This document shows, in pieces, positions 9,024 through 15,848 of a stretch of 26,421 nucleotides of DNA (within the stretch, counting starts at the first letter, position 1; each line of letters begins with the position of its first letter). The notes beneath the pieces were generated by a model that saw only the letters and a list, made by a program, of their open reading frames with translations, was not told the DNA's origin and did no database searches. The stretch is from NCBI RefSeq assembly GCF_003460505.1, contig NZ_QTVG01000007.1, positions 1 to 26,421 on the forward strand, in the 5' to 3' direction. The translations under genes and the position numbers were made by a program. This stretch comes from Eubacterium sp. AF36-5BH. Lineage in GTDB: Bacteria > Bacillota > Clostridia > Lachnospirales > Lachnospiraceae.

Positions 9024-9067
9024 ACTCCGATTTTCCTGACGTATTACGCACTGTAATCACTTTAAAA
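9017..9067. repeat. Left attachment site (direct repeat copy 1)
   Basis: These 51 bases are identical to 26371-26421. The sequence has its own symmetry: CCGATTTT (9027-9034) pairs with AAAATCGG (9064-9071), enclosing ATTAC-GCACT-GTAAT (9043-9057). The left edge falls inside the Amidase_6 frame. Confidence 0.85.
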
Positions 9068-9129
9068 TCGGCACTTTATATAATCGAATTTGTTTACATT
9101 TACTTGTATTGTTGTGATTAATCGCTTAA

Positions 9130-9152
9130 GTGGTAGCCAATTGGTAGCCACC
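9130..9152 (+). promoter_or_regulatory. Integrase arm-type site, left end
   Basis: Two GTAGCCA boxes form the direct repeat GTGGTAGCCA-ATTGGTAGCCACC, their GCCA cores 11 bp apart. It resembles the paired GTTGCCA boxes at 18708 and 26291, all in the same orientation. Paired short repeats inside the ends of an integrated element are typical binding sites for the integrase N-terminal domain. Confidence 0.6.
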
Positions 9153-9181
9153 TAAACTTCTTTAACTAAATTTGTCTATAT

Positions 9182-9364
9182 TTATTGTTCATCTTCTTCC
9201 TGGTTTTCAAGTATCTTGTATAACCCACTTTTCAGAACGTCGGACATATTTAGTGAATGTCTTTCGGCATACATAGTAAGTCTTTTGTGTTCGTCATCTG
9301 TAAGTCTTACAGCAACAATGCGCTCCTTGGCATTGTCGGATTTTGGTCTTCCCATCTTTGCCAT
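9182..9364 (-). CDS. Ribbon-helix-helix (CopG/Arc-like) DNA-binding protein
   Basis: It encodes 60 residues. The ATG at 9364 is preceded by AAAGGAGGTATACAT; a longer in-frame start upstream lacks a site. The protein opens MAKMGRPKSDNAKE, then has the pattern RIVAVRLTDDEHKRLTMYAE plus a second helix (NMSDVLKSGLYKIL), the beta-helix-helix of the CopG/Arc superfamily. It is alone between the left end and the DUF262 gene, about 275 bp from the latter. It may regulate the left half or act as an orphan antitoxin or accessory protein; no partner toxin is adjacent. Confidence 0.75.
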   Translation of the reverse strand: MAKMGRPKSDNAKERIVAVRLTDDEHKRLTMYAERHSLNMSDVLKSGLYKILENQEEDEQ

Positions 9365-9410
9365 ATGTATACCTCCTTTGGTTATAGTATAGTTTATGTT
9401 TAACAATAAG

Positions 9411-9554
9411 TCAAAGGTTATTTGTAGAAGTACCTGATTTATTATTACATTTATTATTACAAATTATTACTCTTATTAATCCTATAATACATTGCACTGT
9501 TACTTTATTATTTTCCAATTGAATATTGTTGTCTACTTTTTCCAAATATCCCAT
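9411..9554 (-). CDS. Possible tiny ORF in AT-rich spacer (doubtful)
   Basis: A 47-codon frame starting MGYLEKVDNN is the only reading frame of note in the very AT-rich spacer 9365-9680. There is no ribosome site and no recognisable family. It may be a remnant or chance. Nothing else is seen in this spacer. Confidence 0.15.
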   Translation of the reverse strand: MGYLEKVDNNIQLENNKVTVQCIIGLIRVIICNNKCNNKSGTSTNNL

Positions 9555-9680
9555 AGTATATTCTTGATATATTTTAACCTTACTCTAAGGATATATAATA
9601 TTAAAAATATGCGAATGCTTAGAACAATTTAAATTAATTTTTACTATATTATCATTTTTATTAGCTAATAACTATTATAG

Positions 9681-10730
9681 TTAGATCTTTATTTTGCCTT
9701 CAATTACATCACTTAAAATCTTCACCCTCCTTATTCTATTTGCTTTTGCTCGTGTTCCTTCTTGAAATAGTTCTCTATACTCCATCGAAATTTTGTCATA
9801 ACTATTTTCATATTTACTATAAAACTCAATAATGTTTTTTATTTGTTCGCCTGACATATTTTTATATTTTAACAATATTTTGTATATAGCTATAAAAATA
9901 GTATATAAATGTGTATTTTTCCTTACAAATTTTGCAAACTCTCCGCTTTCATCTTTTGCAACTATTTTATCCATCTGATTAAGTATACATTCTACATTTG
10001 TTTTATCTTCCTCTGCTTCATCATACTGGTCATTATACATGTCGTACATCTGATTAATTCCAGACTGTGTTATTTCTGATTCTATTCCTTTTCTTAAAAA
10101 TATTAATAGACTACTTATAAATTCTACATCACCCATTCTTCTTAATGCGTCTGCACTAAATACCCTATATTTCTGCCAAAAATCAAACCGAGCAATTTCC
10201 ATCGCATTTTTTATAAATAAGCCATCATACTCTGCATTTCGTAATTCCTGCGGATTAAGTGACTTATCCGTTGAATTTAATCTTAGAAACAAATTAACAA
10301 TATCTTCTCTTTTAACGTCTTGCAAAATTTTCCTTAATGATAAACTATATCCCCAAATGTTTTCTTTTTCTGTTGGCGTCAATTCTGAAAAATATTTTCC
10401 TGAATAATTTGCATTTTTCTCACTCAAATATGCTTTATTCAATTTAAAATCACCATTTAAAAAACTCACTATTGCTCCAATTCTCTGTTGTCCATCGACA
10501 ATACTAAATTTAGTGTCCCCTGTATCGGGATTAGTTCCAACTTTCCAAATATATATTTCTGGAATTACATATCCCATCAAAATCGTTTCTATTAATCTTA
10601 TCTGATGCTTCTTTAGCCATACATATCTTCTCTGAAAACTATCATCAACGTACAAATTTCCATTATTAAATTCTGTGGCTATCCACTTTATTGTTTGATT
10701 CTCATATTTTATCATATCATTTATTATCAT
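9681..10730 (-). CDS. DUF262 (GmrSD N-terminal/ParB-like) protein
   Basis: It encodes 349 residues. The two signature motifs of the DUF262/GmrS-type fold are present: SFQRRYVW (31-38) and VDGQQR (78-83), the latter the nucleotide-binding or catalytic loop of this ParB-like fold. A helical C-terminal half of about 200 residues follows. No HNH (DUF1524) nuclease motif is visible, unlike full GmrSD enzymes, so this is a single-chain DUF262 variant. GmrSD-type proteins restrict modified phage DNA using nucleotide hydrolysis; this is known for the family, not shown here. Its ATG lies one base after the stop of the nucleotidyltransferase-like gene, indicating strong translational coupling and a joint function. 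Confidence 0.85.
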   Translation of the reverse strand: MIINDMIKYENQTIKWIATEFNNGNLYVDDSFQRRYVWLKKHQIRLIETILMGYVIPEIYIWKVGTNPDTGDTKFSIVDGQQRIGAIVSFLNGDFKLNKAYLSEKNANYSGKYFSELTPTEKENIWGYSLSLRKILQDVKREDIVNLFLRLNSTDKSLNPQELRNAEYDGLFIKNAMEIARFDFWQKYRVFSADALRRMGDVEFISSLLIFLRKGIESEITQSGINQMYDMYNDQYDEAEEDKTNVECILNQMDKIVAKDESGEFAKFVRKNTHLYTIFIAIYKILLKYKNMSGEQIKNIIEFYSKYENSYDKISMEYRELFQEGTRAKANRIRRVKILSDVIEGKIKI

Positions 10731-10731
10731 A

Positions 10732-11319
10732 TTATTTCTCCTGTATTATTTTTTTTGCTTTAGCAATGCTTGACATATAATAATCTTTTGCAGCATCCCA
10801 CGATTCAAATATTCTATAATGTATATCATTTTCAATTTCAAAATCTAATTGTAAATCTTTTTCAAAACCTTGCGTTTTTTTTAGCCATTTCAAATATTCT
10901 GGATTTGTCTTAGAAAATCCATCAAATATAATATATTTTCTAAAAATACTAAAACATACTTTATTAAAATATGGCGTTCTTATTTCAGCGTACGAATCTT
11001 TTCGATAAGAATCCCAAAAAAGGTAAAAATATTTCTGCGAAATTACAATTATATCTATATCAGATTCATCATTAAATGCCCTAAAATTTTTTTTTGGATT
11101 TAAACTAAAACCCAGTTTTGCACTTCCTGCTACTGCGATATCATTATAGTGTACTCCTAATTTATTTGAAATAAACATCTTAAATCTGTCATACTCTTCA
11201 AACCAATTATATCCATATTTGTTTCTAAAATACCATATATCACCACTAATAATATATTTATTATATATTGCCTCTACAGACAATTTCTGTATATCTTCTT
11301 TATATTCTTCATTATCCAT
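10732..11319 (-). CDS. Nucleotidyltransferase-fold protein, partner of the DUF262 protein
   Basis: It encodes 195 residues. It shows the GS-(x)n-DxD pattern of the polymerase-beta-like nucleotidyltransferase fold: VAGSAKLGFSL (G65, S66), then ESDIDIIVIS with D87 and D89 as the metal-binding pair. The N-terminal 60 residues are helical and the last 60 are helical and charged. In this fold a third acid is expected on a later strand; LDFEIEND around 157-164 is a candidate. It might transfer a nucleotide to protein, RNA or a small molecule. It is the first gene of a two-gene unit with DUF262 (1-bp gap). No exact family is recognised, so a defence role is inferred from the partner and the mobile context. 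Confidence 0.7.
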   Translation of the reverse strand: MDNEEYKEDIQKLSVEAIYNKYIISGDIWYFRNKYGYNWFEEYDRFKMFISNKLGVHYNDIAVAGSAKLGFSLNPKKNFRAFNDESDIDIIVISQKYFYLFWDSYRKDSYAEIRTPYFNKVCFSIFRKYIIFDGFSKTNPEYLKWLKKTQGFEKDLQLDFEIENDIHYRIFESWDAAKDYYMSSIAKAKKIIQEK

Positions 11320-11406
11320 ATTTAATACCTATGCTTTTGTAAACAAATAATTATCGTATATAATTAAAATATATTTATTCTCTATAATACTTTCTTTGTA
11401 ATTTTC

Positions 11407-11619
11407 TCACAAACTAATTAGTTCCATATCTACTAATTTATTCAATAACTATCTTGTTCTCGGTTCATTTAATCCTATTTTATTTGCAACCTATTCTGTG
11501 CTATATCCTACATTTATATCCATCTTTTCTAAAATCTGCTTATGTATAATTATCGCGAACCTCAACCATGCATTATCACAATATTCATACATGTTTAGCA
11601 AACTTTTCAATCTCTCCAT
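11407..11619 (-). pseudogene. Decayed small gene, possibly winged-HTH
   Basis: The frame from ATG at 11619 reads MERLKSLLNMYEYCDNAWL and onward for 42 residues, then meets TAG. The same frame continues sensibly as VANKIGLNEPRTR, TAG, LLNKLVDMELISL, TGA. The pieces after the first stop look like the recognition helix and wing of a winged HTH (compare the HTH at the end of the AlbA_2 protein just upstream). Two in-frame stops suggest a dead gene. The rest of the spacer 11320-11406 is AT-rich with nothing recognisable. Confidence 0.45.
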
Positions 11620-11627
11620 AAATTATA

Positions 11628-11656
11628 ATCACGAGATTATCACGAGATTATCACGA
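11628..11656. repeat. Three tandem 11-bp repeats (ATCACGAGATT)
   Basis: AATCACGAGATTATCACGAG and the bases after it give three CACGAG boxes at exact 11-bp spacing, one helical turn, with a further CACGAG at about 11718-11723 and a related CACAAG at 11707. They lie just upstream of the decayed gene and downstream of the AlbA_2 gene. The phasing suggests a protein-binding array or former operator. Confidence 0.5.
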
Positions 11657-11727
11657 GACAAATTTCCTTTATTATAAAGGAATTCTGGCCATTTTTTATA
11701 TTTTTTCACAAGATTTACACGAGATTT

Positions 11728-13236
11728 TTAACGAAATACTTTTTTAATAGTATCCATAGCCATCTGTAATTGTGTTAAATATTCTACACTTTCCATCTCA
11801 ACTATATATCTTGTTGACGAACCATTACCAATCTTTCTAACTAAGTTTTCACTTTCTAAGCTCTGAATGCATTTTCTTACATTGTATTCCGTCATTCCTA
11901 AAGTTTCCTTTATTTTATTCACAGATTGAGGTTTCGCACTTTTGACTATAATGCGATATACGTTCTTTTGATCTTCCGTCAAATTCGGATATGAATCCAC
12001 TAAATCCAAATTCCAAACCTTTAATTCCGTACGTTCTATATTAGTTGTTATTTCTGGCATTCTGAAATCATTTTTCTTTGCATTTTTATATATTAGAGGT
12101 CCTCCAAATCCTTGTCTTTCAGATGCTCCTAAAAGTCTAAGTAACTTCATTATAACTTCATTTCTTGGTCTTGAATCTCCACCTATTGCGAATTGCTTTG
12201 TTGAAACCAACATTTTTCCCGGATTGATAAAACTAAACCAACCATCATACGCATCAACTTTTGTTGACGGATATCCTTGAATATAATCTGCATGTGCAAT
12301 GCAGTTAACTAAACACTCTCTTAACGTTTCATCAAAATCAGATATTGGAATTCTTAGTTGCTCGTTATCTAAACTAAATGATTCCTGCAACAACATTTTC
12401 ATTTTTTCATATACAATTGAATAAAAATTGTATAGATTCATTTCATAGTCACTAGGCTCATCATCAGTTACTCTGTCAATCCATCTGGGATTATTTCCAC
12501 GTCTGTTAAAAAAATCCACATGATATCGAGGATATAATTCTTTTATCGAATTACATTTTCCCAAAAACAAAACCGTTCCCTTTTTTATCTTTAACTCATT
12601 TGTATTTCTGTCAACGAAACAAGCTCCAATTTCAGTCAGAAATTTCTCGTTATTCATTTCGTTATATCTCTTCTTTGGATATCTTTTATGAACTTTTTCT
12701 TTGTATGAAATTATAGAATCATAATCCAAGTCATCCATTGTAAACCGTTCAGCTGCCAAACTATCCTGACATGGTTGAGCATTTCTTATTAGGCTAGCTA
12801 ATTCTTCTTTAGTAACCTTTCTGTCTCCATCACCGGTTCGTATCCACGAATTTTCTATTTTATTATCTATATACACAGGCTTCACCATTTCCGGAACTTC
12901 TTTTACATTTATTATAATTACAATATTCCCATCTATATCATATGTATTCACATCATCATTATTTATATTTCTGTAACTTACCTTATTTGTATTGGAAAGT
13001 TGGTCCCATAAACTTGTTAAAGTCTTTTCAACATTCTTAACACCACAAATAATATTTTTCGGTTTTGCCTCTTCAACTCCCAGTATTATCATTCCTCCGC
13101 ATGTGTTACAGAAAGAAGAATATGTCTCCCAAAATGCTTTTGGTAACTCTGCTGCCTTCTTTAATTCAATAACATGTTTTTCATGCACGTTAAGTAAAAA
13201 TTCCTTTAGTTTTGCTTTATCTGTTTTAGTATTCAA
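11728..13236 (-). CDS. AlbA_2 (Schlafen-type) DNA-binding protein with HATPase-like domain and winged HTH
   Basis: It encodes 502 residues. The N-terminal AlbA_2 domain (about 15-135) shows ELKKAAELPKAFWETYSSFC then GGMIILGV. A central region (about 290-400) contains ETLRECLVNCIAHADY, the motif of the HATPase_c_4 family, and GASERQGFGGPLI. A winged HTH closes the protein (about 430-490: SVNKIKETLGMTEYNVRKCI). The architecture is common in bacterial AlbA_2 proteins annotated as transcriptional regulators or ATP-dependent DNA-binding proteins, many in mobile elements. It stands about 410 bp upstream of the nucleotidyltransferase-like/DUF262 pair on the same strand, the decayed gene between. Its exact role is unknown; it may control that pair or be an independent defence gene. 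Confidence 0.88.
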   Translation of the reverse strand: MNTKTDKAKLKEFLLNVHEKHVIELKKAAELPKAFWETYSSFCNTCGGMIILGVEEAKPKNIICGVKNVEKTLTSLWDQLSNTNKVSYRNINNDDVNTYDIDGNIVIIINVKEVPEMVKPVYIDNKIENSWIRTGDGDRKVTKEELASLIRNAQPCQDSLAAERFTMDDLDYDSIISYKEKVHKRYPKKRYNEMNNEKFLTEIGACFVDRNTNELKIKKGTVLFLGKCNSIKELYPRYHVDFFNRRGNNPRWIDRVTDDEPSDYEMNLYNFYSIVYEKMKMLLQESFSLDNEQLRIPISDFDETLRECLVNCIAHADYIQGYPSTKVDAYDGWFSFINPGKMLVSTKQFAIGGDSRPRNEVIMKLLRLLGASERQGFGGPLIYKNAKKNDFRMPEITTNIERTELKVWNLDLVDSYPNLTEDQKNVYRIIVKSAKPQSVNKIKETLGMTEYNVRKCIQSLESENLVRKIGNGSSTRYIVEMESVEYLTQLQMAMDTIKKVFR

Positions 13237-13366
13237 TGTTAAATCTCCTCTTATTTATGCTTCCGTTTATAATTCATATACTTAATATGCTTATTTTACC
13301 ATATATTGCAAATAATATATAATCAATTTTATACATTATTGCAATGAAGGATAATTTTACAGCATA
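13237..13366. other. Promoter region of the AlbA_2 gene
   Basis: This is AT-rich spacer between the AlbA_2 start and the terminator of the next gene. The ribosome site AAGAGGAG lies just upstream of 13236 on the minus strand. No convincing promoter pair was identified. Confidence 0.4.
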
Positions 13367-13397
13367 CAAAAGACCTCCAGGTCTACACCTGAAGGTC
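13367..13397 (-). terminator. Intrinsic terminator of the XRE gene at 13478-13804
   Basis: On the minus strand GACCTTCAGGT-GTAG-ACCTGGAGGTC is followed by TTTTG. The stem has 11 positions with one mismatch. Confidence 0.75.
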
Positions 13398-13477
13398 CTC
13401 TGAGAAATAAATAGGAAGAATCTATTCAAATATGATATGAATTGACGAACGATAATCAACGCATACCGTCTATTTGT

Positions 13478-13804
13478 CTAATTAGTTGTTTCCTGCTCTT
13501 TTATCTGATTTATCATTGCTCCAAATAATACTGAAAGTTTTGACTTCATTTCGAATGGCAATTCATTCAATGCTTCATCTACAGAAGCCACAGTGTTTTT
13601 TACTCCCAATATTGTATTAGGGTCTGTTTCCAGTGTATCTGCAATTTTAAATAGTAGCTCTATGCTCATGTTTTGTGCGCCACCCTCTATCTGATAAATA
13701 TGCGACTGACTTGTTTTTGTTCTATATGCCAGCTCAAAAACTGATATATTCTTCTTAATTCTTATTTCTCTAATCTTATTTCCAATCTCAAATTTCTTAT
13801 CCAT
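13478..13804 (-). CDS. XRE-family transcriptional regulator
   Basis: It encodes 108 residues. Residues 7-62 form a classic XRE helix-turn-helix: IGNKIREIRIKKNISVFELA, then KTSQSHIYQIEGG as the recognition helix. A C-terminal part of about 45 residues (SVDEALNELPFEMKSKLSVL) is probably for dimerisation. The ribosome site is AGGAG eight bases before the ATG. It has its own terminator downstream. The target is unknown; a short inverted repeat (TGCACCA-CGTC-TGGTGCA, about 13844-13861) lies about 40 bp upstream of its start on the leader side and could be an operator. Confidence 0.85.
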   Translation of the reverse strand: MDKKFEIGNKIREIRIKKNISVFELAYRTKTSQSHIYQIEGGAQNMSIELLFKIADTLETDPNTILGVKNTVASVDEALNELPFEMKSKLSVLFGAMINQIKEQETTN

Positions 13805-13866
13805 AATGTACTCTCCTGTAATATCCTTAATGCATGCTGCACCACGTCTGGTGCATTTAAGATTGA

Positions 13867-14020
13867 TTAAACAACGCCAAAAGTCAATCCAAACGTTTCT
13901 TTCCTCTGACCGTCATCAGTATATGCAAAGGCAACCAATATGCCTTCCGGTATTGCAAACTATTTCAGATTCACAGTGCATTACTGCAACTGGCTCATAG
14001 CAAATTTCCGGATTTACCAT
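13867..14020 (-). pseudogene. Frameshifted small ORF of unknown function
   Basis: Two overlapping frames look like halves of one protein. From ATG at 14020 one reads MVNPEICYEPVAVMHCESEI then VCN. A +1 shift at AATA (about 13945-13950) continues with PEGILVAFAYTDDGQRKETF then GLTFGVV and stops at 13867. The second part has a gene-like residue pattern without a start of its own. No family is recognised. It lies between two XRE genes and is probably a remnant. Confidence 0.35.
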
Positions 14021-14132
14021 GTCTGATATAGTAGAAACTTCTCACACGCTTTTGAAAGGCGGTGAGTTCTTTCTTGAACCTCCTTTATCTTAACCCAACT
14101 TTAAGTTGATTAAGAGGGAGTGGTACTCCCCC
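14021..14132. other. Hairpin-containing spacer downstream of the second XRE gene
   Basis: Two inverted repeats are visible: GGGAGTGGTACTCCC near 14116-14131, and CTTAACCCAACT-TTA-AGTTGATTAAG near 14089-14114. Neither has a strong T-run. They could end or process the transcript of the gene at 14133-14384. Confidence 0.4.
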
Positions 14133-14384
14133 CTATTCATCTTTGTTTTCAGCTTCTACTACTACGCAATTTCTACCGGTAATAAGATAATCGACAGTTG
14201 TGTTAAGCTCTTCTGCAATCATAAGCAATGTATCAATACTTGCTCCGTTTCTGCCTCTCTCAATCTGCTTGTAACCATCAAGACTGATACCAAGTGCCTC
14301 TGACATTGTCTCCTGCGTGTGTCCACACGCTCTTCTTAATTCCTTCATTCTCTTTCCACTTTCTTTAACATCGTAATATAACAT
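14133..14384 (-). CDS. XRE-family transcriptional regulator (small)
   Basis: It encodes 83 residues, almost all one XRE domain: GKRMKELRRACGHTQETMSE, ALGISLDGYKQIERGRNGAS, then IDTLLMIAEELNTTVDYLIT. Unlike most genes here it has no obvious ribosome site before the ATG at 14384; the preceding bases are AAAAGATTAAGTT. It lies immediately downstream (minus strand) of the hairpin-rich region 14429-14743, which could provide its promoter and leader. The function is unknown beyond DNA binding. Confidence 0.82.
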   Translation of the reverse strand: MLYYDVKESGKRMKELRRACGHTQETMSEALGISLDGYKQIERGRNGASIDTLLMIAEELNTTVDYLITGRNCVVVEAENKDE

Positions 14385-14428
14385 AACTTAATCTTTTCTG
14401 GGAAAGACCAGAAAGGTCATATGTTCTG

Positions 14429-14693
14429 CACCTGATAACGAAAATACAGAGTTGGTTCCATTTGAAGGAACAAGTCCTTCAAATACAGTTCGAAACAAAG
14501 TTTCTCACTGTCCTTGCACCCGCCAAGTAATATTTTGTGCAAGCACAAATATTACCGGCAGGTTTGTGCATCAAAAAAGAGACGCTAAGGGAAAACCAGT
14601 AAGTTAATAACTTCTGACTGATTTTTCCCCTGCGTCTCTGGTGCTCCTACAGTTACCAAGAAACCAAAGGTAACTGCATGCCCTTATCAGGTG
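14429..14693. repeat. Hairpin-rich non-coding block closed by CACCTGATAA/TTATCAGGTG
   Basis: A perfect 10-bp inverted repeat (14429-14438 and 14684-14693) encloses four further stems: ATTTGAAGGA/TCCTTCAAAT (14460-14484), a long composite hairpin from TGCAC 14515 to GTGCA 14570 around TTGTGC-AA-GCACAA, AGAGACGC.../GCGTCTCT (14578-14639) and AGTTACC/GGTAACT (14651-14675). No ORF fits. It may be a structured RNA, a MITE-like insertion with 10-bp ends, or a single-stranded origin. Strand and function are unknown. Confidence 0.55.
14573..14639 (-). terminator. Long hairpin terminator after the small gene at 14805-15071
   Basis: On the minus strand AGAGACGC...GCGTCTCT, with inner GGGAAAA/TTTTCCC and AAGTTAATAACTT stems, is followed by six T. 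It is much longer than a minimal terminator. Confidence 0.65.
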
Positions 14694-14713
14694 GACCTAT
14701 TTACTTTTCTATA

Positions 14714-14743
14714 TGTCAGAAATACTATACAATATTTCTGACA
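14714..14743. repeat. Perfect 11-bp inverted repeat
   Basis: TGTCAGAAATA and TATTTCTGACA with an 8-base loop, between the small gene at 14805 and the hairpin block. There is no T-run, so it is more likely an RNA element or operator than a terminator. Confidence 0.5.
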
Positions 14744-14804
14744 ATTAATTCGTTCTTATAGCTATGATTCTTGACTGGCAATCATCACACGGAACTTTGC
14801 GTAA

Positions 14805-15071
14805 TTACCATTCATAAGCATAAGGAGAATGAAATCCTTTTCTCTCTTGTGTAATTTTCTTCTGTGTTGCGGCCCGGTGGGAACTCCACACGGACTCTGC
14901 TTCTTCTTTCGTCGCATACAGCTTGGACTCTTTAAGTCTGAGAGAACCTTGTCTATCAGTAAAACAAATCTGATAAAATCCCCCGGCTATACCGACGATT
15001 ACCACCTCTTTTGCATACAGCCCACATTCAACTATATACACGTGGTCTCCAATCTTAAATCTGTTCTTCAA
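14805..15071 (-). CDS. Small conserved hypothetical protein (beta-rich, mobile-element associated)
   Basis: It encodes about 88 residues. A TTG start at 15071 is preferred because GAGGAG lies a few bases upstream; the in-frame ATG at 15089 would place this site inside the gene. The protein begins KNRFKIGDHVYIVECGLYAK, followed by alternating hydrophobic strands (EVVIVGIAGGFYQICFTD) and a basic tail. The pattern resembles short SH3/KOW-like barrel proteins often found in Firmicutes integrative elements. Function unknown. Confidence 0.55.
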   Translation of the reverse strand: MKNRFKIGDHVYIVECGLYAKEVVIVGIAGGFYQICFTDRQGSLRLKESKLYATKEEAESVWSSHRAATQKKITQERKGFHSPYAYEW

Positions 15072-15156
15072 TTTTCTCTCCTCTAACATAGTTAAATCTT
15101 GAAAATTCCATCTTTCCCGTTGCTTACAATCATATCCTGTGTAAATTTCTTAAGGT

Positions 15157-15369
15157 CTAATATTCTCTTCCTTCACCGAGATTATCTTTGAATTCGTTCT
15201 GAACTCTCTCTTTAAATTCTTCGTAATTCATAAAATGTGTCCTCCTAACAAATTCTTTTTCTGATAAGAAAGCTTCGCTTTCCAACAGCAACCTCAATTC
15301 CGCTTCGCTACATTTCGGTGTCTGTTGACCATCACATGCCATAGACATTCCGTATGCTAGCCTACTCAT
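15157..15369 (-). CDS. Small ORF, end resembling the N-terminus of DUF5688 proteins
   Basis: The frame can be read from ATG 15369 (MSRLAYGMSMACDGQQTPK). A strong ribosome site AGGAGG stands only before an internal ATG at 15231, giving the 24-residue MNYEEFKERVQNEFKDNLGE then GREY. MNYEEFKE...is how DUF5688 proteins commonly begin, so this may be the stub of a deleted DUF5688 gene with its original ribosome site fused in frame behind another fragment. A TTG start at 15408 is unlikely, as it lies inside a hairpin. Confidence 0.4.
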   Translation of the reverse strand: MSRLAYGMSMACDGQQTPKCSEAELRLLLESEAFLSEKEFVRRTHFMNYEEFKERVQNEFKDNLGEGREY

Positions 15370-15378
15370 GTCTATGTC

Positions 15379-15450
15379 GCGTGATGGCTTATCACGCAAA
15401 AACGCCAAGAGTATGACTCACGTCTGAGTCATTTCTTGGCGTTTAATATT
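15379..15450. repeat. Two adjacent inverted repeats
   Basis: GCGTGAT-AAGCC-ATCACGC (read on the minus strand, about 15379-15397) is followed by a long stem AACGCCAAGA...TCTTGGCGTT enclosing ATGACTCA-CGTC-TGAGTCAT (about 15399-15443), with T-rich sequence to its right. The second could act as a plus-strand or bidirectional terminator. The rest of the spacer up to 15590 holds no recognisable gene. Confidence 0.55.
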
Positions 15451-15591
15451 TTTCTTTTTTGATTTTATCAGCTCCGGTTCTGATACAACTATGATAACAC
15501 GCTTTTACGAATTCTCCTAAAAGTGGCACGGACAAGTTTGGCTGTTTTTGTGGGGTAGGAGGGACAAGTTTTGCATTGTCACAATGGCAAT

Positions 15592-15624
15592 AAAAAAGGA
15601 GCCAAGACATTAAATCTTGACTCC
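15592..15624 (-). terminator. Intrinsic terminator after the acidic small protein
   Basis: On the minus strand GGAGTCAAGA-TTTAATG-TCTTGGCTCC is followed by TTTTTT, about 25 bp after the stop at 15647. Confidence 0.85.
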
Positions 15625-15646
15625 CTAACCATACGTTAGTTTTCTT

Positions 15647-15820
15647 TTACCAATCATATTCATCGTCATCATCCCAGCCTGACACCATATGTATTTCTCC
15701 TGTGTCCAGATCAAGAGCCATATTATCAGACATTCTGCTCATCATATGACCATCTGAATCAAATCCAGTATCTCCGCTTCCAAAGATAAAATCGCCATCT
15801 TCTAAATCAAAAATACTCAT
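15647..15820 (-). CDS. Very acidic 57-residue protein
   Basis: The ATG at 15820 is chosen because GGAGGTGG precedes it; the longer in-frame reading to 15856 overlaps the upstream gene. The protein has 17 Asp/Glu, one Arg and no Lys, starts MSIFDLEDGDFIFGSGDTGF and ends GWDDDDEYDW. No family is recognised. It is the last gene of a two-gene unit with the 427-residue HTH/ankyrin-like protein, 28 bp downstream, and is followed by a clean terminator. Its charge would fit a DNA-mimic, anti-restriction or antitoxin-like protein, but this is speculation from composition only. Confidence 0.6.
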   Translation of the reverse strand: MSIFDLEDGDFIFGSGDTGFDSDGHMMSRMSDNMALDLDTGEIHMVSGWDDDDEYDW

Positions 15821-15848
15821 GCCGTTCCACCTCCTGCGCTCGTTTTTC

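Noticed and set aside
9681..11319. Calling the nucleotidyltransferase-like/DUF262 pair a CBASS or classical toxin-antitoxin system
   Set aside because: No CBASS effector or accessory gene is present, and no MNT-HEPN partner pattern is visible; only the fold-level call is supported.
13274..13459. 61-codon minus frame upstream of the AlbA_2 gene
   Set aside because: It covers an intrinsic terminator and has no gene-like composition or ribosome site.
14385..14804. Assignment to a named large RNA class (for example ROOL or GOLLD)
   Set aside because: Those RNAs also occur on mobile DNA near tRNAs, but no class-specific motif could be verified by eye and the block is shorter than usual members.
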